Positions 35,301 through 47,300 of a stretch of 64,000 bases of DNA are shown one piece after another. A model generated the notes under the pieces. It saw only the letters and a program-made list of their open reading frames with translations. It did no database searches and had not been told where the DNA came from. A program made the translations under genes and the position numbers. This DNA comes from Gari tellinella. Lineage: Eukaryota > Mollusca > Bivalvia > Cardiida > Psammobiidae. The DNA is taken from positions 20,364,001 to 20,428,000 of the forward strand of contig OV277863.1 in the NCBI GenBank assembly GCA_922989275.2. Direction: 5' to 3'. Every line of letters starts with the position of its first letter. Position 1 is the first letter of the stretch.

Positions 35301-38300
35301 CGGGGGGCTGTATGTAAACTTGGCGTTGCTTCTGAAGGGGACATTAGAGCTAAAAGAGATCACGAGCGTAGGTTTCCTGCAAGTCTCTGCTGACGGGCGC
35401 CTCGAGACGCTTACAAAAACATGTAAGGAGAAAATTAATTCTATCGAGAGGTGGACAGACGCATTTTTAATATATGCGTCGGTCTATCTCTCCACCTATC
35501 CCAACAAAACTCACGAACTGTTACAGTACATGTGGCTCATTCGGGAATGTGCTGATAGACAAGGGGGGACTACCTGGCGGGAGTACGACGAGCAGTTTAG
35601 GTTAAGGAGATCGATTGACCCGTCTGCACCCTGGTCTAAAATTAACAACGACCTGTGGTGTCGCTGCGTACAAATGCGCCAGGCATCTCGGCCAAAGACA
35701 CAGTCCTCATTTTCCACACCCCACGCTAGGTTCCCAACGCAGCCCCCTTGCAATGGCTTTAACAACGGCTACTGCGGTTGGGTAAACTGCAAATTTGCGC
35801 ATGCTTGCTCAGAGTGTGGAGGCCAACACTCCGCCAGGGACTGTTTTTCAAAACCTAATGACCACCCTAAAACACCCCCCCGTAACAGTAGACCCTTTCG
35901 TCGGGGTAGCCAGTCAAATTTCAGAGGTAGGGGCCAGAGGTTCAGCAGAGGCTTCAGGAAGCCAAGTTTCTAAATGTTGCCCGCCGCTCAAATGCCATGA
36001 CATGTTAAGTTTAGCCCCAACACCAGTAGAATATAAGGCCTTGTGTCGCTATTTAGAATCGTACAGTCATAAAGATGCTCAAATTTTAAGGGACGGGTTT
36101 CGCACTGGGTTCAGAATCCACTATGAGGGGCCTCGTTGCCCCAAAACGAGCGGGAACCTAAAATATCAGTCGCGAGCAACCCGGGCATGGTAAACGATAA
36201 GTTAGGGAAAGAGACAACAGCTGGTCGAATGGCAGGTCCTTTTGATTCTATTCCCATGACAAACTTTCAGATTTCTCCAATTGGTCTTGTCCCCAAAAAA
36301 AACGGAGATTTTAGGATGATCCATCACCTGTCTTACCCAGAAGGTAGCTCGATAAATTCAGGTATTGACCGCAAATTCTGCTCAGTTAAGTATACCAGCT
36401 TCGATGAAGCAGTACATATGATCCAAGATTTGGGTAAAAACTGTAAGCTTTTCAAAATGGACATTAGAAATGCTTTTAGGCTGTTGCCTATAAACCCTCT
36501 GGATTTCGAACTCCTGGGGATATGTTTCAATGAAAAATTTTATTTCGATAAATCTCTTCCTTTTGGTGCTTCTGTTAGTTGCCAAACATTCGAAAAATTC
36601 TCTTCATTTTTGGAATTTGCAGTCAAGGAAAAAATGCATTCAGGATCGTTGTTGCACTATTTGGATGATTTTTTAGGGGGTGACAGAACGACAGATGCAT
36701 GCAGTTCTCTCATGGATCTGTTTACTAAAACTATGCAGGAATTAGGTGTCCCGCTAGCTGAAGACAAAACCGAAGGACCGGTTGAGTGTCTCGTGTTCCT
36801 AGGCCTGGTCCTGGATTCAATTAAAATGGAAGTTAGAATCCCCCCAGACAAGATTCAGGATCTAGTCACTAAAATAGGATCGATCCTTAGCAAAAAGAAA
36901 GCGACTCTTAAGGAAATTCAGTCGGTTATAGGCTCATTGAACTTTTGCTGTAGAGCAATTCCAGTAGGGAGGCCCTTTTGCAGACGCCTTATTAACGCCA
37001 TTTGTGGCCTTTCAAAATCTTATCACCATGTTAGGGTAGGCAAAGAGATGAAATTGGACCTGCACATGTGGCTAAACTTCTTTAAAAACCATAACGGCAT
37101 CTCCGTCTTTCATGACAGATTTTGGCTTTCAAATAGCGACGTGCAGCTTTTCTCGGATAGCGCGGGCGGATCAGGTTTTGGCTTCGGTGCGTTATTTGGC
37201 ACACACTGGTGTCAAGGACAGTGGCCAGACGAGTGGCATGCTAAGGGAATTACTAGGGATATTACGGCGCTAGAGCTCTTTCCAATTTTAGTGGCAATCA
37301 CAGTTTGGGGCAAAAATCTCACTAACAAAAAGATAGAGTTTCTGTGTGATAACCAGGCAGTAGTTTGCGTCTTAAATACATTAACTTGTAAGTCTGAACG
37401 AGTAATGTGTCTAGTTAGGAGGCTTACAATGCTGTGTCTAGAGCTTAACATTCTTGTCCGAGCCAAGCACCTGCCAGGAATAAACAACTCGGCATGTGAT
37501 GCATTATCTCGTTTTCAGGAAACAAAGTTCAGAAAATTAGTCCCCGACGCCGACAGGGAGCCTGCAGCAATCCCAGAATGCCTTTGGAATGCCTTCAATC
37601 CTCAGCCGTCCATTTGATTAAAAATAGCTTGGCGCCCAATACAATTCAAGCGTACAATACAGCATTGAAAGTCTTCCATTCGTTTAGGTTAGGTCACAGC
37701 TTACAAAGTACCTGGCCGGCCAGCTATCAACAGATCGCTTGGTTCATAGCCTTTTGTTTCGAAAAGGGCCTTGCAGCAAAGTCAATCAAAACATACATAG
37801 CTGGCTTAAACTATTACCACCATGCTCATGGCTGGCCAGACATTTTGGAACATTTCCTGGTAAAGAAACTTTTATTAGGTTATAGCCGAATAAATAAAAC
37901 TAGTGACTCACGCGTACCCGTAACATCCAACATGCTTATTGAGATCATAAAGCAGCTGGATTCAATCTGCTCCAGCACATATGAGGCAACATTGTTTGAA
38001 GCCGTTTGGACCCTCGCTTACTTTGGATTGTTCCGGGTCAGTGAGCTGGTCCTGACGTCTAATGGCGCCCAGTCTAACCAGTTAAACGCAGCAGATATTC
38101 AGGTGGCCAGTGGCGGCCAATACCTGTGTATCTGGCTGCGTAGATACAAAACAAACCAGTCAAACGTTCCAAAATTACTGAAAATACCGGCTGAAAGGGA
38201 ATCACAAGTCTGCCCAGTTAGAGCTATCCAAAAATTTCTCGGAATTCGCCCAGCTGGCAACGGGCCTTTGTTCTGCCACGCAAATAAACTACCTGTTACA

Positions 38301-41300
38301 AGATATCAGTTTTCAGCTCTGCTATACAAGTGTTCATGCAAAGCTGGTTTTGGCACTTATAATATTAAGACCCACTCTTTCAGAATAGGTCGAGCAACCG
38401 ATCTGGCAGCCAAGGCAGTACCCATGGCTGCAATCATGCGCATGGGCCGCTGGCAGTCAGAAGCTTGCAAACTTTATATTCGTTGAATGCAGGAAATCAC
38501 CCGTTACATGTTAATTATTAATCAAATTTGTTTACAATGCAGATATCTGGATCCTTGGGGATTCAATTCCTCACTGGGCCGGCTCCAGGGCTATGTCAAC
38601 TGGGAAACCGGACCTCAACCTGCCGGGGAATGCCCATATCGGCTGGTGGGGCGTGCGGGGCCTGACTTGGAGCCGTCTCAGGAGGACTATACAGGTAAAC
38701 GTGGCCTTAAATGTACCCCCAAAAATAGTGTTTATTCATCTGGGCGGTAATGATATTGTGGGGCAAAAAACTACCACAATCTTCAATGCCATCCAGAGAG
38801 AAGTATCGTACATCAGTACAGCCTTCCCACAAACAACCCTTGTGTGGGTAGACATTTTGGACCGCCTCTCATGGGGGCGCCACTCGTATTCGGCCCAGCA
38901 ACTAAAAAAGAAACTAAAAAGGGTGAACCACTTTGGCCGACAACGGGTGCGCCTCCATGGGAGACACCATATTTTGTCAATGGATATCACCCCTGAAACT
39001 CCAGGCTTCTATTTCAGGGATGGTATCCATTTGAGCGATGTGGGTCTGGAGTTCTACCTTGATTTCATAAGGGACACGGCCTTGAATTTAATTTAAACTT
39101 CTTTTAGGCAATCTAGGCTTTACAGCGCCACAACACACAAATGGTCATAACGGCGCCAAGAAACATCCATTATATACAAAGGGAGATAATCTGGGTCTAA
39201 TAAACAGAAACAAATTCCCTACAACAGCTTCAGCCCAGTATACAGAACAGGAATGTTCTCGGGGGAATTTTGACCCTGCCCAAACTATTCTATGGATCCC
39301 AGTGGGTCAAGGGAATATTCCTGCTTTTATTAAGTCTTTTGGGGGATAAGGTTTTCAACCTTATTGTGGCGAAAAAGCCGTAATAAAATACTATATTCAT
39401 GCTACATATCCATACATATGCTAAGAGAGAACTCCGGACCTGCATGGCTTATGGTCTCTATAGGGTAACTGTCATGTATAATGAAGTGGAACCGAGGGTA
39501 CTGCCTCCTGCTCAATAGTGTATTGATAAAAACAACCCATGGCCATATTCCCCACAACTTAAGTAATGTTTTAGTGTATACATGCATTGTAAGCCAATAT
39601 GTACAAGTCAGGCCATATTAAACATATATAAAGTTGTCATGTCTTGTCAGTCTTTATCAGAGCTACATACACACCAGTGAGTGTGGCTCTGTTTCTCAGC
39701 CCAGAGTCATTGAAATAATAAGTATTATTTTGGTTTCATATCAAAATGGTACAATTTATTTCCGCGACGGGCTGGCGTCCCTGGTTACGATAGGTATAGA
39801 GTCTCGCCTAAAAGAGCAAGTCACGTTTATCGTCACTTCCGGCCTACACTCGGGTATATAAGGGACAAGCACATGTGTTTTCGCTCTCTTGCTAATCGCT
39901 CAGACGAATCCCACCCACCCATGCCCAGTTTGTTATTTAATATTTTGTAAAGCAAAGGCATTGATGACCAGAACGTTTTGCAAAGAACACAAACTAGGAA
40001 AACAATGCCTTTGTTGAACCTAAGCTATTAGCCTTGCCAAATACTTGTAACATGTAAACTTGTATGCCTCCACACGGTTTCTGCTGTCGAGTTATTCTAT
40101 TCTAGGCCATATCTGGAAGCTCCTGCGGCAAACTATACAGCCACAAACCATATTGTACAGTAAATCCAAGTGGAACTAGGAGCTTCAAGGGCCATGGTAA
40201 CGCTATGTCAAAGAACAGCTCAGCAGCTACTTCAGAGCAAAAGGAAATATGAAGACAGTTTAAACTAAGTTAAGCTGGATCTGTTTGCCAGCATGTGATA
40301 AGTGCAGTTCAGTGTGAATATTGCTCAGCCAATAAGCAGCAAGTTCAAGCCAGGAGGAATATCGGGTAGTAGGAATCAATTGCCTAGTTTGCTTATAATC
40401 CACATTTCTTGGGCACTCAGTCTAACTAGTATTTGACTTCGTAAATATAATTGATAGTCGGAAGAGACCGATCAATGCTATTAGTTTAATTTAAAAATAT
40501 CTGGTCTCACTTTCATTGTTTAATTCACTGAAGCAAACCTCCTTCGCTTATTTTCCTCCTGGCTCGGGCTTGAACATAAGTGGTAACATTAAGTTACAAT
40601 CGTCATCAGAACTCTAATACAAGTTAAGACTTTCTACGTCATGGGTTGTTTTAGAGTAATCTTAGTTGTTTGTTCGAGCGGAGGCACCTCGTGGTATGAG
40701 AAAGAACCAACATAGCTAGTTTTTCTAAAAACAATCAATTGGTTGGGTCTAAGCTTCTGACTGGGGCTATGCCTTTACATCAGTCCGAAACAAACCCCAA
40801 TTCAATTGTTAAAAAAGTTAATTTGTCGTTGGTACGGGCCAGTCTTTATTCCACAATTAAGGGTTAATAGCAATAATAATTCAATGTCCCAACTCGAGGC
40901 TAGGCAATCAAATACTTTGGTCACAGGGTTACATATCTCAATTTAAGGCAGGAGTAATAGATCAATGAGCTGCCTGTTTCTGGTGCAGGAATTCATACTT
41001 GGCTGTTAGTACATGTATGTACCGACATGGTGGTCCGTTTGGCTAGTAGGAGTATTCGGCATAGGGTCTCGGGTCAAGATATAAAATAGCAGTGAGTACT
41101 GCTTGGTTAGTTTTAAGGTATGCTGCATAAGGACCTTGGCCTCATTTAGTTAATGGCAGGGCACGAAGTGCCGTCCAAGTATAAGCATGCTGTGCATTGT
41201 CCGAGAATAAATTTGTAAATTTCGCAGCGCATGTGGGTATGCTCGTGCAGGAGCGTTCAGTGTATGGCTAGTAGCCAGAGTTGTAAAGTTGCAGGCCAGA

Positions 41301-44300
41301 CGGGCTTGTTCACATATGAGCATGCCGCTCACTGTCAGTAGCCAGGGTTTGTGTAATGGCAAGGCCTCCTGTGCATAAGCATGATTAGTATTGTCTGTGG
41401 CCCAAGTAAGGTAATTGCAGCGCATATGGGTTGCCTGCTCATAAGTTAGTATGCACATTACCCGTCCAGTTCGGGTAATAGCAGCGTATGGTGTCTGTTT
41501 GGTGTAAAAGCACGGCTGTCCGAGGTTGCCGGTGCATAATTATGGTCCAAGGGTAAAGTTGAAGAATTGCAGTACAGTTCTTGACCCGTAGACAAGTATT
41601 CAGCATACTGTTTGGTGCCCAAGTAGTCACGTGGCATGCCTGCCTGCCTGCGTAGTAGTAATCGCCACAAAGCTGTTTTTTGGGAAAGCGACCCTTCAGA
41701 ATTTTAATAGTATCTATAATTATGGCATAGCTCTTCGGAATTCATAGTAATGGATGGTTTGGTCAGTTTACAATAGTACAGCCAGAAGCCTTTTCTTGTG
41801 GATATAACGCTACAGTATATTCGAATTTGGCCCAGGGATTCTAAGACTGGTCAATAGCTAGAGCCTAGCAGGTCTGGTATTGTCCATGAAAGTAAGTGCA
41901 ACTCCGGACCTGCATGGCTTATGGTCTCTATAGGGTAACTGTCATGTATAATGAAGTGGAACCGAGGGTACTGCCTCCTGCTCAATAGTGTATTGATAAA
42001 AACAACCCATGGCCATATTCCCCACAACTTAAGTAATGTTTTAGTGTATACATGCATTGTAAGCCAATATGTACAAGTCAGGCCATATTAAACATATATA
42101 AAGTTGTCATGTCTTGTCAGTCTTTATCAGAGCTACATACACACCAGTGAGTGTGGCTCTGTTTCTCAGCCCAGAGTCATTGAAATAAATACATTTATCA
42201 GGGTATGTTCATATACAGATACATTGTTTATTCAAGAGATTGACTGACTACCAGTTTGTCAAATGATTCAAACAGTCAAAAGATAAGAATAAAATTAAAT
42301 GTGTTATACAGTAAAACCTCCCTATTACAGTGGAGAATCTGTTATTCTTTCCCGTTTAAACGCAAACGTACGCAAACGCAAAGTACTAAAACGTAGAAAA
42401 GAACAACTTTTGGACAATTCCGATAATCCTTGTTTATCTTGGTGACAAACAGTTTGGAGCCTGATCAGACGCCGGGTTACCCGGCGTCTGATCTGGCTCC
42501 AAACTGTTTGCACTGCAAATAATAGTTTTAGCGTAAACGCGTTTATTGGGAAAGAATAACAGATTCTCCACTGTACGACAACAACATTGTATTAATCATT
42601 AGATTTTTACGACAGGTAACTGCTTAAAGCAAGGTGACAGTAAAACAGAAAGCTCCTTTAGGAGTTTCTGTTTTACTGTCACCCTGCTTTAAGCTATCAC
42701 TTATCTTTTATTCAATCAATGTGCCTTCATTTTTGTGGTCTTAATAGAGAAGTTCTACTGTATTTGTAAAGTAATTTTCAATTTGATTATTAGCATATAA
42801 ACTATATTTATAAAATCATCAATGGATTTCATCCAATTCGATGTTTTGATTGCAGCTTTCAAACTTGTATGCATATGGTTTGGACTAAAAACAGCAAATT
42901 TATTTCTAGCATTACTAAGCATACATGATGTACTTAATCATACGGTGGAGAGAACTTTATTCATTAAAAAAAAAAAACAACATCTTAACCCATTACCCCA
43001 TTGAATGTTTCTAGTTTTGAAGACAGGTGACCACTTAAAGCAGGTTGAAAGTAAACCAGAATGTGCCTTACAGCACATTCTGCTTTACTTTCAGCCTGCT
43101 TTAAAGGGACTCGCAACCGGATGGTGTACTTGTCAAAATAAAATAAAATACTCAAATAAAAGCAAATTTGTGGCATTATTTGGCTTCTGACATTAAAAAA
43201 ATATGATCAGTCCAAAAAAAGTCTCAAGAATCGTCACCCAATCTTAGATTTTTAGATATTTTCCATCGTTTTTCTATACCGACTAGTAGACGGTATAGTT
43301 GTTGTTGTTGCTTCTCTACACGGGCTCAGACATAAACACGAGCCGAATTACGAAGTTGTATGCACTTTCGATCGCTACACATTGAAATACGTTAAATCGA
43401 TCCAAGATAAACGGATAGTTCCGTGGTCCATTGGTCTAAGCGGTTTCCCCTATTTTGCCTTCTGTCCGCCAATGCCGGGCCCCGGGTTCGAATCCCACCA
43501 GAGACCAATATTTTTTTTTATTGAAATACATTTTTTTAAACAGAATTTCTTATCCAAAACTAATTCTTTACCATTTATATAAGCGTTTGACACATATTTA
43601 CAAATTACTATTTTTAATGCACCATCTGGTTGCGAGTCGCTTTAAACTACCAGCTGCTAGAATATAGAAATTATTTCTATAATGAATTCTTCAAACAAGC
43701 ATATATAGGGGAGAGTGGCAAACAGTTTGGAGCTATATCAGAGGTCACGTGACCCGGTGTCTGATATAGCTTCAAACTGTTTGCAAAACTTAATGAAAGC
43801 AACTCTTGCAGTAAAAACATATGTGTAGAGTAAGAATAATGCTTTTCCAATTATAGTCTTTACTGTAACATGTACCACTTCATAACAATGTCTATCCTAC
43901 AGGGCTCCAGATAAGAGGGAGTAAACTGAACAAATCCAGCATTTCAAACACATTTCAGCACCAAATCCTATGGTGTTACTACTCATTAGAATCATCTCTT
44001 CGAGAAGTGACACCATAGGGTTTAATTCAGAAATAAAGATTTCAGATTTTGAAATCCCCTTATCTGGAGCCCTCTTTCAGTACAAATGCATTGGCAGGGA
44101 AAGAATAATGCATTCCCCATTATAGCCCTTACTGTGCTATGTACCACTTCATAGCAGTGTCTAGCCTTACAGGATACAGTACACAATATGACAGGAGCAA
44201 GCATGCAGGATATACAGTACAATTCCACTATTACCACAACACTCACACCAATATGAATTGATGATGTAAAGGCAAAGGGCATCTTAACCCATTACCCCAT

Positions 44301-47300
44301 ACAGTGGAGAATCTGTTATTCTTTCCCAATAAACGCGTTTACGCTAAAACTACTATTTGCAGTGCAAACAGTTTGGAGCCAGATCAGACGCCGGGTAACC
44401 CGGCGTCTGATCAGGCTTCAAACTGTTTGCCACCAAGATAAACATGAAATATCAGAATTGTCCAAAAGTTGTTCTGTTCTACGTTTTAGTGCTTTGCGTT
44501 TGCGTACGTTTGCGTTTAAACGGGAAAGAATAACAGATTCTCCACTGTAAATACGTCTTTTTACTCCTTCAATCTATTCCCACATTAAAGAAAATAGTTT
44601 GAAAATAGTTTCGATTTATACAGTTATGAATATGTATCATAACAAATATTGTCTATATTCTAGCAGGTTCCAGCTTAAAGCAGTCTGAAAGTAAAGCAGA
44701 ATGTGCCTTTTTGTGCATTCTGCTTTGCTTTCAACTTGCTTTAAGTGGTCATCTATCTTCAATACAATCTTCAAGCAGGTTATTGGGTAATGGGTAAAAG
44801 CAACATTAAAGCATGACAGACAACCCCTTCAGCCTTGCTTTCTGAGGATACCTGCCTTACACAACAGGAACAGGCTTACTTTTATACAGTGGAGAATCTG
44901 TTATTCTTTCCCAATAAACGCGTTTATGCTAAAACTATTATTTACAGTGCAAACAGTTTGGAGCCAGATCAGACGCCGGGTAACCCGGCGTCTGATCAGG
45001 CTCCAAACTGTTTGCCACCAAGATAAACATGAATTATCAGAATTGTCCAAAAGTTGTACTTTTCTACGTTTTAGTGCTTTGCGTTTGCGTACGTTTGCGT
45101 TTAAACGGGAAAGAATAACAGATTCTCCACTGTAAGGTTGCAATAGTTGTAATTCAGTGTGTTGCAAGGCTGTGCTAGACTTCAGTGGAGAAGATGTTAT
45201 TTTCTCTTGTTTAACCCTTTACTCCATAGCCTGTTTCAAGTTTTGAAGATGAGTGACCACTTAAAGCAGGTTGAAAGTAAAGCAAAATGCGCTTTATTTT
45301 CAGCCTTCTTTAATCTACCATCTGCTAGGATATAGAAAATATTTCTAATGGTAGGTTACATATACATGACTGTTTAAATTGGAACTATTTTCTTCAGTGT
45401 AGGAATGAATTAAATGTGCTAAAAGACGCTTCTATGGGGGAAAAGGGTTTTAAAGCAAACTAAATACATACAGAAATGCAATACAATGTAGAAAATGACA
45501 AGTATTTGATGTTGTTAATGATTAGTCTTGATCTGAATGGCAAACAGTTTGGAGCCAGATCAGACGCCAGGTTACTCGGTGTCTGGTCCGGCTCCAGACT
45601 GTTTGTAATGGAATAACTTCAAATAAGGAATTTAACATATACATGTTTATTAGAGAAAAACAGTTTTTTTCCACTGTATGACACATATGTGATCTTCTCC
45701 GGTGTATTACAAATAGAGGATCTTAAATGAGTGTTCATATTTATTTGATTATTAAATGAGTCTTTATGAAACGATAAAAAACGAGCTTTAGCGAGTTTTT
45801 TATCGTTTCAAAAAGACGAATTTAATAAATCAAATAAATATGAATACGAATATAAGATCCTGTTTATATCATATCCAACACACACTCATATTTACAGCCA
45901 ATTTCTCAGGAGTAAGGTAGGTTGTAGTAAGGTGTTCCTTATATAGAAACAATCAATGAAAGGCGAAATGAGGTTTTCTAAGTGCCTGGGAAAAAGTAGT
46001 TCCAAATTTCTCAATGTTTTATTGACTTATTGTCACTATATAAGTCATTACTCGATTTAGATTTAGAATCTTTCTGATAAATAAGTTAACTGTGAAAGGT
46101 GATTAAAAAATCACGTCGAAAAACATTTTAAGTTACAGTTAAGAACGTCACATCATAACGTCACAAATATTTCCCATAAAAGGAAACACAGTCGTGACGT
46201 CACTCTACTAGCATTATTAGGCTGTGTCAAGTCCGAGCCGTAAATTTATTTCAACATTTTAACGAATACACAAACACAGTTTTTGAATTTCTACTCATCA
46301 TTGTCACAATCGATATGGTTTAAAACCCGTCTTCGTTTTGGAACATTCAGTCCTTCTGTGCTATTGTGAATATGGAAATTTCCACCGTAAAATGTTGAAA
46401 CCGCCAGAGACATGTATCTAGGGTTGATGACCTACATTCTGTACTAACGGTGGCATAGGATTGTGCATGAATAGGAGAATATTCGCTACGAGCCTACAAA
46501 CTGTGTTGGAGTATAAAATTTTCGAAATCTATTTGAGCTGTGATGGATTTAGATAATATAAACGAGATGTCGACTGCAACCGTAATTTGATTGGACTGAA
46601 TTGTTGTCATTCAGCTTTGAATCGTGAAAGGATGGCTGGGACCAGAGTAGCCGGTAGGTAATCTTTCTGCATAAATGGTTTAAAATCTTGTAGATTATGA
46701 TACTAACGGGACAGTGATCAGGACTTCTATGATATGAACAAACTTTAGGCGGAACAGTTCGAACGTTGCGTCCCTTGGGGCTTCACCTGAATTACTGGTT
46801 TTGGTTTGACTCTCGGTAAACTGCAGATACTCGTGGTCAATTGTACCGTATGATCCGTACAGTATAAAATGCACCGAACATTCTGAATAGTGAATACCGT
46901 TGATTTTATTGTTTCTAGTCCCCTTCCGTCTATTGGCACTCGATCATTGCCAGCTAGGTCAGAGTCCGCCATTTTTTTGTTTTGACAGCGCGTATGAATA
47001 TTATTCGGTCCTAGAGTGTAATAAACTACTGTGTGTTACCAAAATTAAATAATGCTGTTAATCGTGCGCAGAGCCGCGCAATATAATATAATATATGTTA
47101 TAGACAAATGATACTACATGTACACATAAAGCATGCAGGGGTGTCGCAGCTTTACCTTTCCAACTAAATGGGTACCATAGCCCAGCCTCTGAAAGTGTTG
47201 CCCCATTGTGGTATAATTGAGGGGCAATCCCCAGGGTTCAGTGGCTGATATCACGTAATGCTGGAGCCCTGGGGTCAACAAGAACATCATCACAGCAATA

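Larger units (their letters stand above)
34623..42188 (+). mobile_element. Ngaro-like tyrosine-recombinase retrotransposon, almost intact
   Basis: The element has the split direct repeat layout of the Ngaro group: A1 (34623-34814), ORFs, B1 (39430-39718) joined directly to A2 (39719-39910), then B2 (41900-42188) as the right end. It encodes Gag, RT/RNase H, a tyrosine recombinase and an SGNH hydrolase, the set known from Ngaro elements. No integrase and no target-site duplication are visible, as expected for recombinase-mediated insertion. A1 reads the same as A2 and B1 the same as B2 as far as I compared, so insertion looks recent. The left flank ends in a G-family element (gttctactat). It lies antisense in the intron between ARSB exons 3b and 4. 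Confidence 0.9.
42985..43695 (-). mobile_element. A-family element split by the tRNA-bearing TTAA element
   Basis: ttaacccattaccccattga through cagcctgcttt, then the insertion at 43105-43641, then ttaaactaccagctgctaga. The break falls exactly on the ctttaagctacc site of the A core, giving TTAA on both sides. Confidence 0.75.

Noticed and set aside
38487..38750. 87-codon frame starting directly after the recombinase stop
   Set aside because: It is out of frame with the conserved SGNH motifs, which lie in the neighbouring frame.
41150..41670. Three minus-strand frames inside the Ngaro element
   Set aside because: They follow the degenerate ~65-bp array and show no recognisable domain.
34623..42188. 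Endogenous retrovirus or LTR retrotransposon
   Set aside because: No LTR pair, no protease, no DDE integrase and no envelope; split direct repeats plus a tyrosine recombinase identify the Ngaro type.
43420..43507. Functional nuclear tRNA gene
   Set aside because: The B box is perfect but the acceptor arms pair poorly and the unit sits in a mobile element.
42325..45167. Recurrent frames containing [21 protein letters not shown] on both strands (42325, 44362, 44926, 45135, 11516 and others)
   Set aside because: They are translations of the C-family core hairpin; being palindromic, it reads similarly on both strands. Not proteins.
46745..46972. Minus-strand 75-codon frame with a good start context (ATGGCGGAC)
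   Set aside because: No domain, no clear donor with a matching downstream exon; kept only as a remark on the intron segment.
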